Source of the DNA: Asterias rubens | Taxonomy: Eukaryota > Echinodermata > Asteroidea > Forcipulatida > Asteriidae | Assembly: GCF_902459465.1 (NCBI RefSeq) | Contig: NC_047067.1 | Coordinates: 21,699,680-21,763,679 of the forward strand | Length of the DNA: 64,000 nt | Direction of reading: 5' to 3' | In this document: in pieces, positions 43,396 to 56,800 of the stretch | How the letters are laid out: each line of letters begins with the position of its first letter | How positions within the stretch are numbered: position 1 is the stretch's first letter | Position numbers and translations under genes: made by a program | The notes under the pieces: model-generated | Databases searched by the model: none | The model's input: only the letters and a program-made list of their open reading frames with translations | Told to the model about the DNA's origin: nothing

Positions 43396-44561
43396 ACAAA
43401 ATTGTGATTCAGTAACTAGGGAACAATACTTATATTAGTCATTGTTAAACCAGCAATTTGGGCCAAAATCCTCATTTTGACCCAAATCGCCCGACATCGT
43501 CATCAATAATTTTATATGCTTTACCTATCAAATCCGAAAGCAGTGAGCCTGGCACAGTCAATGCGAACCGAATGCGTGTAAGGGGTCAGTAGATAGTGCC
43601 CAATATACGCCATCTTTACGAGCAAATTGCATTTTGCCTTGCAGGCGCGTGAAGCGCTCAAATTACCGATGCAGCCGCATCATTCACCAACCAATCGTGC
43701 ATTAGTTTTTAGAAATGCGCACCTGCTGAACATTGTTCTTACATGAAACGCATGTCTGTGTGTTACAATTGCTGTATCGACAGTCGATTCATGCCACATG
43801 TTTTTCAGTCTCGTTACAATTAACTGACAAATACCACCATCATCTTCCACATATTATATTTGTTTATTCACAATAAATTGTTTAGATACAAGCACAAATC
43901 TCCATTACATTTCCCTCTGCATAATTAATAAATATCTGCACTTTGAGCTCGATGCAGCAAAGTTTGAAACATATACAAGTATAAGTCTTGGTTTTTTAAA
44001 ACTACACAGTTTTTCCCCAATAATTGCCACACACATTTCACTGCTAATTTGTCTGTCAGTTAAGAGAGTTAAATTATATTATTTGGTTTGACCCTTAACT
44101 CCTTAACGCCGGTATTATCAGGCCTCAATGCCCGGCTTACACGCATGACTGCATAGCAGCCTTTGTCTGCCCACAGCTGTACCGGCCACAGACTTCATTC
44201 CACGGCTTACTACTACATACACAGTCCACAGCATTCCGGACCCAGATTAGCGGGCATAGCCGCCTTCCGTCTTCAAGGGGTTAAGACGATGTGTTAAAGC
44301 ACTAGATACTCTTTGCTCTTCTGAATTCGGTGGAAAAAAACCCACAGGTAATTCACTCAGATGGGATACAAACCCACGACCTTTGCATTGCAAGAGCAGA
44401 TGTCTTACCACTAGACCACAGAGTAAGCCACTGATCAAGTCATATGTTTCCGCAACAGTTACCACAACTATTTAATATATGTTAATTTTGCATCATGGAG
44501 AAAGATGTGTTCAAGCACTGTACAAAAGAACTTTATGGCTTTGAAACTCAAAACTGCAAAT
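43396..44561. other. Non-genic stretch, 3' flank of RAB3GAP1
   Basis: No gene recognised. A tRNA-like SINE relic (minus-strand B box GTGGGTTTGTATCCC) lies at 44340-44425. Confidence 0.45.
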
Positions 44562-44806
44562 TTAATGGAAGGTTGTATCTTGTGAGAATGCTGCAACCAA
44601 TCGAAACTCATCGTCGACAAGAACACGGTGCATCCTAGTGGGTGTGGTTTGAAGAGGGGCGTGGCAGGCCACAGACAATGAACTTCCTACTGGAAGATTG
44701 TGTCTTGTGACAATGCTCCTGCCAATCAAAACTTATCATCGACAAGAACACAGTGCATCCTGTTGGGTGTGGTTGGAGAGGGCGTGGCACGCTACAACCA
44801 ACCTTC
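44562..44806 (-). pseudogene. Two extra tandem copies of the RAB3GAP1 C-terminal coding tail
   Basis: Directly 3' of the RAB3GAP1 stop, the last ~117 bp of coding sequence recurs twice. The nearer copy (44687-44800) translates as TPNRMHCVLVDDKF, a TGA, then LAGALSQDTIFQ and stop. The farther copy (44562-44680) translates as TPTRMHRVLVDDEFRLVAAF then SQDTTFH and stop. Functional sequence: TPQRMYCVLVEDEFRLAGAF then SQDTTFQ. Spacing is about 122 bp. Both lie after the functional stop, presumably in the 3' UTR, and are untranslated unless splicing or readthrough reaches them. Confidence 0.88.
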
Positions 44807-47800
44807 TTACTGGAAGGTTGTATCTTGTGAGAACGCTCCGGCCAATCGAAACTCATCTTCGACAAGAACACAGTACATCCTCTGGGGTGTGGCTTGTGAG
44901 TACGGGGCGGGGCGTGGCGCCATGGTGCGGAAAATGAACTCCCTGCCGGCGGGGCGGGGAAAGTTTGGCACTGAGCTGTGAGTATTGGAGTATTTGACAT
45001 TGCTGGGTACGGCCTCCATGTCTGCCTCTACTTCAGGAAGCATGTGGGCGGACTGCGAAAAGAAAAGGAATACAATTCAGAATACATCATGTCATATTTC
45101 ATACAACAATTCATAATTAATTAAATTTGACAGATCAGGGAAGCTTTGGGAAATGAAAAGGTAACCTCTCAATTCGAGTTATTCACAAATCAGACTTTGG
45201 TTTGAGCGAATCTGGAGTGCCTGTCTGAAACGGGTGTTACCTACCCTCTGAGCAGCCCCAAAGAGCCGTTGAATTGTCTCTCCAACAACCCCCCTCCCTG
45301 CTCCGACCACAGGCACCTCCGGCTTGTCCATCAGGTCACAGACAAACTGTTGGAGTATGTCAGTGTGGCTTACTGTTTCTGTCTCTGACTTCTGGGGCAG
45401 GAACTTTGCTTGGAGAGAGAGAAACTGAGCGACGACTTCCTCGAATAGAGAGAGTTGTTTTAATATCTCCTGTTGATACAAAAATATGGGCATGTCAGTC
45501 AAACGAGTTTAGAAAGAGAGAGTACGTTGTTGTTGTTTTTTTCTCTTCGATCTACTGAAGATGGAAATTCTGAAATAAGTACAGCTCAAGCTTGGAAGTC
45601 ATTTGTTTACATTTCAGTACATCAGGGCTCTGATTCATAAAGCCTGTAAGCACTAAAACTTGCTTAGCACAGTAAAAAAATGCTTAACAGAAAACAGAAG
45701 ACCAGCTCAAATTACATTCAGTTTACATTGTTGTGACTGGTGCCCCGCTCAATTTTTGCTAGCAGCAAGCTCCATGGCCCAATTTCAAAGAGCCGCTTAA
45801 GCACAAAATAGGGCGTAAAATTTGTCTGTTCAATGTCAAATGTTGGGGGGGGGGAAGGGGGAGTAGGTATTTGTCTTGGAATCTCTACCCAGTCTCACCT
45901 CATACTTTCTTATCTCTTGATTTGGTGCTCTTGTGATTCTGGAAGCTTTGCTGACTAGAGTCGGAAAATGTGGATTCAAGGAGGGAATCTTTTCCACATC
46001 TGAAAAGAGGGACAAAGAAAACTTGTTCGTCAGACAGAAAAAAAATATTTAAAAAACTTTGATGAAACATTTTCTTGTTAGTAGATTGTGTTAGATGGTT
46101 TAAGGAATCAAATAATTAGCCCAGTAACCAAAGGTAATATCATTGGAGTGCCATGAGCGTCACTTAGTGATGGATTTGAGTGCTATCTAAGAAGCCACCA
46201 TTATTATCATTATTTTACATCAAAATGTTTTAAAACGTGGAGCTCTTACCAGCTTTCTCAAGACGTCTTAGCGCAGCATGGATAATGAGAGGCAAGATGT
46301 GCAGAACCATCTCTCCAGGTTTAAGAGACGCCAAGAAGTGAAGGACCTTCTCCGCTTCTTTGGTGTCGTCAAAAAGACGTTTCTGGAGATAGGCGGAGAT
46401 CGGCTTGGATTGGAACCATACCTCCTGCCATGTGTTACCAGGGAGCTGGGTACCAATCATAAACAAATGTTTAATTAAAGTTGTTCTGCTCCGAATCAAA
46501 AAAGAGCTATTCTAAAATCAAATTGGAGTGTTCCGTGAATTGAAATACTTAACAATAATAGTAATAAAATGTTTATAAAGTGCCTCTGGCAAGGGCCTCA
46601 AGGCGCTTCACAGATAAAAAAAGAAGCCTAAGGTAAGCCAAAATAAAATACTCCCTACCTAACTATTAATATTTATCATAATTATGACCTTGACAAATTA
46701 AACAATTTTAATGAATTGTTATCACTACTGATATTTAATGGTTTTCCTAAAATATGTTTATTGCGACCAGCAGCCCGAATTACAATACTCAATTAAATTC
46801 AATTAAATTTGACAATTATTTCCACATTAGTGAAAAAGAAGAAAAATTAAACAAATTTAAAACAATACATTATTGATAAATTTGGGACAACCAAGAACTG
46901 ATTGAAAAACCAAAACAAGAAAATTAAATGGAAAAGAAGCAAACAAATACGAGGGCATACCCAGAAGCCAAAAGGAGGCTTCTACTGAAATGTCCACTGA
47001 CAAATACAAAACAATATATTTTACTGCAACAACAACAGCAACAAACAAACAAAAATACATATATAGGAATGCATTGTACAAAAAGTAATAACAAATTGCA
47101 ATAATCACAATAATACATTAAAGGTAATGACAGTAACAATACAGAATGACAATATGAACATTGAATTTATAACAGAAATGCACAACAAAGATTACAGTAC
47201 ACCAATAGTAAGACATAAAAATATATGAAGTTCAATATATTAAGTAGATTTATAAACAAATTAGAAATGCCCCCAAAACAATTGTGTTAAAAAAAAATGC
47301 CAAAAGAGCAATGAAGAAAACAAGTTAAACACAAGGATGAAAAACCATGCTCAATTAAAGGCTATTAAAACCGAAAATAAAAGAGCAGTCAACTAATTCA
47401 AAAATTTTTATAAAAGCAATCAAATAAAATACAGAGTGCAGAAAAAAAGAAAAAAACAAATTAAGGAAGACTCACTCAATTTAGGGCAGACTTTGAATTT
47501 TTAGATAAAATCAGAGAAATTACTCCCTGTGAATGGTGACTTACCAACATTCTCTGACTGAGACATCCTTTGATTCTCCTCCTACAGCCTTCCTCCTCCA
47601 TCTCATCCTGCTCTGTAGCATCCTCCTCTTTCTCCTCCTCCTCCTCCTCCTCCTCATCTTCAACCCAGTCCCTCGGGGAGTACCATCTCACAAAGTCTTC
47701 AAGTTCACATCCCGGATTCGCTGCCTGCAAAAATTCAAAACAACAAAGATAAATACATTTTAACTTGATGTAAAGTTAAGCAGGATTTGAAACTTTGCAT

Positions 47801-50800
47801 GGTGGAAATATGATATGGAATGGTTTGCGGTAACACCATGTAATGACTATCTCTAAATGACTTGGGGTGGTTTTGAAAAGAACCGTTGGTTTAAACTCGA
47901 CGTTTCGATCAGTAAAGTTGTTTTATTTTTTGTCATTTTGCTGATTTGTTTTTCTTTCTTGAAGACAACAATACACAGGGATACCTCCTTCAAAGTCTGG
48001 ATGTAGGCATGGGTATCATCCACTATAGGAGCCTGGCTGGTACAGCAGAATGCAAAATCTTCCCTACTTTTAATGAAACAATCATGGTTTAGTGCCTTGC
48101 CTTAAGGCACAAGTGTCATGACAAGGATTTGAACCCACACTCTGCTGCTGACAACACCAGAGCTTGGGTCCAGTGAACTAGACCGCTCAGCCTCGACACA
48201 TCAAATATAGTGGCATAAGGTCCATAATGCTGTGCAGTCTCAAGAATCTTAAGGTTACCCGAGAGAAATAACCAAAGGCAACAACGAGGGCAGTTTGGCA
48301 AATATCTTCTGAAAATTATGACTTTGGGCAATATTAAATCCTCACTTTAAAAGCCTGCATGTCAGACAGAAGACATGCACTCTGCATCTTGGCTCTGAGC
48401 TCAGCTCCTTCTGAGGTGGTGCCTAGTTGAGCCAGGACCTCAGCATGCTCCTCAAGCATGTCTTCAGTCATTGGAGCAGGATCCTGTGGAGAAAATCAAA
48501 CATAAAATAAATGATAATAGTGGCATCCTGCAAGGTATGTAAGACTGTGATTAAGGTATGAGACCTACTCCTTTTCCGAGCACCATTTAATAGTTTACAA
48601 GGCGCAATGTGCTGCCAAGCAAACCAGGAACACCGCGCCAACCTCTTCCCTGTTCTATAAAAAATATTGTTAACAACTTTTCAGACAGTTTAGGTCAGCA
48701 ATGAGCAGTCAGAAACACCAAATGCAATTGCGCACCATTTTGCAAGTATTGTACCCATAGAGCAGTGCATGTATTCTAAACCATGTCTTACATTTAATAA
48801 ACCTAACACTCTATCAGCACTCATACCCACCTGTGTGACTGGAATATACAACGGCTCATCCCGATTCAACAGTTTCAAATCCCCACACTGCCGTAGTCTC
48901 CCCACAGGCTTCTTCTTTATGGTCAGCGAGTCACTCTTAACCATCGAGCTACTGCCATCTTTCTCCGTCCTGGTTGCGTCTTCCTTAGCGTCAACTTCAT
49001 CAGACTCCTCCCTGACTTCAACCTCCATCTCACTCGATTCTAAAGCAGATGCACTCTTGCTTGGACTCTCTGAGTATGAGTCGTTGGCCGCATTCAAAGA
49101 ACTCCTCTTCGCTGTCACTGTTGATGGTGACCTCCCAGCCGTCTGTTGAATCCTTGGTAACAACTGGGTCATCACCGACAGGACTGGGGTTGTCACCAAC
49201 AGGACTGAGTTCGTCTCGTGTGAGTTGACTCGAGGAGGCAGAGGGCGTGATGAAACCGTTGTCCGGACTGGCTGCCTCGGACGAGTTCCATGAGAAGGGA
49301 GTTTGGTCTGGCGTTGGTGCGCTGAATGAGGAAGAGTCGGGGGAAGCTTGTGGCTTGCTCTGGCGATCCTCGCGTGCTTTCTTACGGGCAATGCAGCAGT
49401 TTAACATCTATGGGATGAATAAAAATATCAAATTATGAGTTATTCAAATTTTAGAGCCGAGACTCTCTGAATAAACTGACAATTCACACAGTGGACAGTT
49501 CTTCCCAAGAATAGATTTCTTAACAACCATCACTTCCCTTCCTCAAGAAGATTGCATAAAAACTTATGAGGATATTAGAAATAAGATTTTACCTGCAGCT
49601 TCTGATGAAGTAGACAACATCCCATATTCGGATTTCCAGAGGCAAGTCTGTAGAGAAAATAGCAAAAAGATGAAAAAAATTGCTTAACACTCATAATTAA
49701 AGAAATCAAAACAAATATTGATTAAAGTTTTCAAATTTGTTGAGTTGATATAGCTTTCTTGTTTGCCTAAACACTGCATTGTTTTGTGTGAAGCAACTTT
49801 ACTCCGATAGCCGTAAAGGGAAAGTAAAAGAATAGATTCCATATTTAAAGACAAGTTTGAACGAAAATGTCTTTCATTGAAAATGCGTTAAACAACATGA
49901 AAATTGAGTTCACAAAGAGTAACAAATTTCAATTGTACAAAAAAACCAAATCATTTTGAAACCGAGCCCTGATAGAGACCAAGAGCTCATACAGCTTTAA
50001 GCAGCGAATGTGCTTATCGATTTTTTGCTCAGCAAAAATACTCAGGAAATCATCCACAATCGGTATGTGTGATGCACTTGTTTGGCTGGAAACCTTACCC
50101 TGGTAAAGTGAAATCTGTGTAGCTACTTTTTGCGCTTACCCTGGTATTAAGTACTTATTCTCCCAACGGTATCTCATTTCCAGCACAAACTCCTGCCACA
50201 GATGAGCGACGGCTTTCAACCCGCCGTGACTGTGGTTGACTACACACATTGCAATGGCAAGCTTGTAGGTGATACTGTCCTCGGGACCAGACTTGAAATG
50301 ACGATACCACTCCTAGATAAGAGACACACAGAGATTGAGAGAAAGAGAGATAGGGTGCTAGACCTAGAAACAAAACAAGGTCACATCCGATTGGATGGCT
50401 ACAGCTATGGTTACGAATGTTGCTAAGGGTATCCAGAATGCCTTGGGAAATTCATAAAAGGAATCTTCGATCAAGTTCCATGCTTCTCCTCATTAAACCC
50501 AAGTCTCGCATTCCAGTGGGTTACAGGTCTGGAACTCTCTACCACTTAATCTTAGATCCTAACTTTGTACCACAAAATTAAAATCTCTTCTCAAAACTTA
50601 TCTTATGTCACAGGTTTTCATGGACTTATTTAGTTGTGTCTGTTTTTTTTGTTGGTTTTGGGGGTCTACTCCGCCTTGAACACCCACTCGCTGTTGGTAC
50701 TCGCTGTGGGTGAAACTGACCAGTCCTCCAAATTGTTTACCAGAACATACCTTCACCTCCGGCTGGATATTCATGGGTTCCGTCTGGTCATCTTTCTCCG

Positions 50801-53800
50801 TCTCATCCCCTTCCTCACTCACATCGTCCTGATTGGCTGCGTCAGGAAACAAATGCTGCAAAGTAAATCAGAAGAGTTATATTCAATTGTGGGTTTTGAG
50901 GCATTGCATGGCGAGGTATCATTGTACATTTGGTTTACGTGTGTGTGTATCTACTTGCCAGGTTTTGCCAGGTAGATTATTTTCTTTTGAGAACTTGTCT
51001 TGCTTTATTACGGCTGAGTAGTATTTTAGGAATTCGAGAGACTTCTCAGTTCTGAAAAGAACCGCCCTGCTTTTTGAACTACTACCTCCTCCTGCTTTTT
51101 AACTACTACCTCGGCCAAAGGTAGGGACTACTACTCGAGCTTTAGTCAAACAAGGGGACCTCTCGTTAAAAATTTCACTACCGCGGAGTTAGTTAATTGG
51201 TCTCAACATTTCTTCAATCTTGCGCTGGTCATCGTCAGGAGACTGCCTACTGAGTGATTCAAGATAGTGGTAAAATGAAAACGGCTTATGTTCTTTCCAC
51301 CAGTTGGTATTTTTTATCTTCAGATGTGTCTACAGTAACCAAACCAATATAAGTATCTTACTATTAGCAGTTCGTTGAGGGTGTCCACTGGTATAGGAGC
51401 TTCGACTTGGCGTTGACGAGAGCGTATCCTTGTCCTGGCCCTGCTGACTACGGATGACAGGATAGGAAGGTGGACTCTCCCTGGGTCTGTTAGTCGCTGA
51501 AGGGCATGGCTGATCTGCTCGGAGGTTTCTGTTTGTAAAAATGTATGGATTGTTTCGGTTTGCACTCTGGATATTGCTCTCAAACCTCCAACAGGAACAG
51601 TTAAATGCACAATTTATGTTTACCATTTGTCCAACTTCTGTCTCAGACCCAAGTCTGACTAAAGCCCAGTTCATACTTCCTGCGAATGCGAATGCGATAC
51701 AAATCTTGATGTCACAAATTCGCAATGAATTATTTGTATCAGTTCCCTTGGGCTCAAATCCTGCGTCATGAAAACTATGGTACTAAATCTTTAGATAACT
51801 TACACTTCGGTCTCAATCTTCAATCTACAACCACAATTCGTCTAACTGTTCCTAAATCAACCAAATTGTATGGTGATCGGCCTTTACAGTATCAGCTCCA
51901 AAACTCTGGAACCCTTTACTTTTACAAAGCGACTCTACGATGCTCTGAAACATTTAGATTTTGAATGCGACTCTTTAAAGGACCGATCTCTTACCATCAT
52001 CGTTGTCTTGAAATGCAGGTTTTCCCAGTAATTGGTCCGTTGTATCTTTGTTATGTACAAGCTCTCCAAACATACTCAAGTACTCTTCTGGAAGGTTCAA
52101 AAACAGAGATCGGAGGAAAATATGGTTTTAGATAGAACAATAATTAGCACTCCAATATCAATACTAATATGTACAGCTGACATCGTTTATCTATCATTCC
52201 AAATCATGGTGGATGATATTGAATGGAAAGACAGTATGAAGGTTGACTGTGTACTGTGTTGACACATTCACCATATTATACAAATATTGACTGCTTCGAG
52301 TGCTATGGTTAAAACTATGACTCCCGAGGTGATCCCCGGAGCGTTCTATTTTCCCGAGGCGAAGCCGAGGGAAAATAGAACGCCTCGGGGATCACCAAGG
52401 GAGTCATAGTTTTTAACCATTGCACGAGTGAAAGCAGTCAATATTTGTTTTATAACACCCCAAACATTTCTAAATACTGTACTATTATTATTAAGTTACA
52501 GACCTGAATGCTACAATCCACGGACGACGCGAATACAGATTGCAAACACTTTTACTTACTGTGTTGCATGTAGTGTCGTGCAATCCGAAATGGTTACAGA
52601 CTATTAATTTATCATCCTCGTACACGCAACGGACGTCTGGGTACTGCACGCCGTGTGCTAGTCTGTCGGACTAGCCCACGGCGCCGTGTGCTAGTCTTCG
52701 GACTAGCGCATGGCAAACCGACGCACTATCACACGGCCGTCGTCTAGCGAAACTTAGACATGTCATGTGACGCGCTCTAAACCAATGAGCAGGCAGAATA
52801 CTCGCAAGGGGTGTTATAAACTAATAAATTACAGGCTAGCATAGTTCATTAATCATTCAAAACAATGTCGATTCTATTAATTGAATGGTCAGATCATAGG
52901 AGGTTTGACTGTATACTGTGTAGATGAATTAGTCACATGATATCATATTGCAGGCTGGCATAGTTAAACCATACAAAACCAGAACGGATTATTGTAAACG
53001 TACAGCCAGTAGGAGGGTTAACGTGTACAGTGTAGTTGTATAAATTGTTGGTACTCACTGAGCAGACACTGTGGTTTTTCAGTCAAGCGGAGTCGGACGG
53101 ACCACTGAGGTGCTTGGGACGGATCCAAATCTCTGAATATATAAATACATTATAATCAAAAAAAGAGACAGAAAAAACTAAAGAAGTCTGGAATTAAAAA
53201 ACCTCTAATGAAACATTCCTATAAATGCAAGACGTTGTTCGACTGGTCCGTGGAATAAAAGAGAGATTAGCTCACTCAGTAACAATCAGTAATCAACAAG
53301 AGCAAAACTTTTCAGTACATTCGCATAAAAGAATAAATAAAATTGTGTAACTTTAAAATTTGTGAAACTTTTATGTACATTCGTAGGAAAGAATAAATAA
53401 TTGTGAAACTTACGAGTATACATCATTGTCCACAATGGTGTTCTCTGCATGGGATGGCCACGTTGCTGACAGATGTAACTCATTAATGGGATCTTCCACT
53501 GCTCCGAAGGGGAGGGCCTTGAAACCGGGATATCCCACGTCTTCCCCCAGGGGTGCATCCAAGTCTTAAATAAAAATTTTTAAAAAGGGCACTGGTAACA
53601 GTCTTGATTGTGTATCTGTGGAGGTTTTGATAATTTGTTTCGGTTGTAAGTCAATGGTTAGTGTGCCGAACCAACAATTGAAACTGAATCTATCTACCTC
53701 CCCCCCCCCCCCCCCCGGTAGTTAAAAAGCAGGACAGTTCTTTTCAGAATTGAGAATGGTTAGTGTGCCGAACCAACAATTGAAACTGAATGTACCTTCC

Positions 53801-56800
53801 CCCTAATTAAAAAGCAGTAATTCCGAATATAAAGCAAGACAAGATCTCCTGAAGACGCTCAGACCATACTGGTCGTAACGTTGAGTCGTTAACCACCGAT
53901 TCTTTTCAAAAGAGATACTTATATGGTGTTACCGCAAACTTCTCTTAGTAATAAAAATAAGGGTTCCTTACCAGGGGGTTGAAGAGACCACGCATACTGG
54001 GTCCAGTCTTGAAGGATATAGGTGAACCTTATCGACGCCTTGACGGGCGTAAAGGGTGAGACCGGGCTGGCCTGCATCAACAAAGCAGAACAATTCATCC
54101 TCTGTTATAAAGTGCAAACAACATTAACACTCTATCAACTAATGAGGTGCAGTGCGTTCGTTTAGCCCGAGTGAGGGCGCTGTTTGAGGTTGTGATGTCA
54201 TGGTGAATGGAATAAGTGAACTCTACCTCAACCCAAGGTGCACTTTTTCTATAAAGGTACTAGACACAATAGGAGACTTTCCAACGCTAGGTGGCAGCAG
54301 ACATACCGGGTAAATTTCCATTGTTTACGTAGTTCTGAACATGCGCATAATTCTGAGAACAATGGATTTACCCGGTAAGTCTGCTGCCCTCTATCGTCCC
54401 AGAAAGTCTCCCATTGGTAATTACTCAACACATACTAGCACAAAAAAACTTACTTGGTAAAAAGCAACGGAGAGCTGCTGATAGTACAAAAACATTATGA
54501 GAAACACTTCCCTCTGAAGTAATGAAGTTTTTGAGAAAAGGGTATTTCCTCACTAAAATATTTGAATCTGAAAAAGACTTCAGGTATCTGAAGGCAACAA
54601 AATTCTGCAACAAGGGTGTTTTTTCCCCATTACTTTCTTGTAACTTCAGAGACCAATTGAGCCCAAGGTTTGTTAGTTTATGCATATCTGGGATACATCA
54701 AGTGAGAATAATGGTCTTTGAATACTATTACCAAAAGTGTCCCGTGCTTTTAAGCATTCTACTTTCCATAGCATATGCCAGTGATATGACCTAGCAATCT
54801 TGTTAGAATGAAACTGTAAATTATGTCATATAAAAACAGATTTATGTGATTTTTTTCTTACAATTTTGGACTTGAAGATATTGATGAGTCCTTCCATGTG
54901 TCCAAACTGATGTGGAATCCTCTTGAGGTGGACCATATCAAAGGTCGTACGGATGCCTGGAGCCTCGCAGATACCCGTGTACATCCGACGCCACTTCTGT
55001 TGAATCTGAGCAAAGATGGGCAGAAGGCTGGAGAGGGAAAAATCATACTAATAATCATTGCAAGATGCTAGAACGCAACCTACAGCCAAAAAGACAGACA
55101 GATAGACATAACACTCACCAATTGGTGTTGTTGACAGCAATAGCCATGGAGCTTAGCAACATATTAATCTTACTTTCTGAGAGGACAGCATCGCAGTTAT
55201 CCACTGGGCTCAACACTACAAAATGGCGCAACCCATACCTGTATCAAACCAAATTTGAAGAAACCTATTATTTTCAATGGCCTCGCGATTCAACCACAAT
55301 TGGGGCCCAATTTCACGGTGCTGCTTGAGAAAAACAAGAAAGAAGATAAGCACAACAAACCTACGGTTACCAGTATATGGATACCAGCCAAAATACCATG
55401 TCACATGTACACCATCTGTGACTGGTCTTGCTCATTTTTTTTTGCTGAGCAGAAAACTGTTCAAAGCAGCTTTATGAAATCGGGCCCTCAGATTCTTTCT
55501 CAAACAGACAAAAAATATTGAAGTAATTTTTACAAAAATTCAGAAAAGCAAAACTCGCCTGTACAACAACAAAGAACCAGTCCTGAAAAATCTATAGAGT
55601 ACAAATAACTTCCAAAGAAGAGGATGTTTTATTTGACCTTTTAAGAATGTACTTACCATCTTGAGATGCAATGAGCTCGTGGAGGAAAGTCATTCTCCAT
55701 CTGTAGCATATCTTCCATAGCCTGAGGTAGGACATCTAAAAATATCAAAAAAACAACAGTCAATATATCACATCTGAATTATATAGTTGGCAAAGCATCC
55801 AAATGGAAACATCACACCAACTTTTGTAGAGAAGACAATGTAGAAATTAAAGTTTTAGAAGTGGGAGGAAAACCTCAATAGACCGATCCATTAAGCTCCG
55901 CCCCAATGCGTATTAACCAATCACAACACAACGAAGGTCCGACATGCGTGCGCGTATCTTGGCGCGCGCGGCAGAGTTGTGCAGAAAGGCATTGAAGAGC
56001 CCCACGTGTTCTTGCTCACACGTGCGTCGTGGGCTGGATCAGTCTATTGGGAAAACCCAACAAGTCAGGTAGGGACTGATAACCCAATCCACTTATGCAA
56101 GGCTTCTGTGTGGGTATCAAACCGGGGTCCACTTTTTCAAATGAAAATTTCATGTGTAAGTTTTATTGTACACATCTTCATTTATACCGCGCTAGAACAA
56201 TCGAACGGTTTCAAAAAAACCAAAGGTTCACTTTGCCTATAAACCAACCTTCATGTTCCTCTGGTTGTGAAGTTTGTTCGGTAGCAGGTTCCTGTTTGAG
56301 TTGATGTAGAGTGACAGCAAAATGCACAGTGGCAAAGTTGATGGATTCTGTTGTCTCCTCCCATTCTCCAGAGGAAACTTCACCCTACGCAAAAACAAGA
56401 AATGGGTTTTTTTAAATTAAAACCTCCATCACATGGTTGAAAGAAAGAAGTACACCTAAGAATAAGAAAGTCATTTTTTGGCAAGGGACAATGTTAGTTG
56501 AACCCCGAGTCTTAAAGGTGTTGGTTCTTGCTTGGGGCTGTCCAAAAACTATCAAAATACAGTGTTTTTAGGAGAGCTCATACACATTAAATTTGAGCAC
56601 TTTCAAGGTTACACGTGACATCGTGTAATGTGTTAAAAATCATTTAAAATTTACCCAGTCAGTTGCCCTATTTGTTAAAAAAACGAATTAGGCCTACGTG
56701 TTGCAAATTGCTTCTCAACCAAATAGACCTATGGTATAAAGGCCGAAAAAAGTCAATGGCCGTACGTTTAGACACTAGAACTGTAGCAGAGTATTTCTTT

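Noticed and set aside
48769-49149. 126-residue plus-strand frame
   Set aside because: Shadow of RAB3GAP1 exon 16 on the opposite strand.
50634-50975. 113-residue plus-strand frame
   Set aside because: It is antisense to RAB3GAP1 exon 13 and the neighbouring family E repeat.
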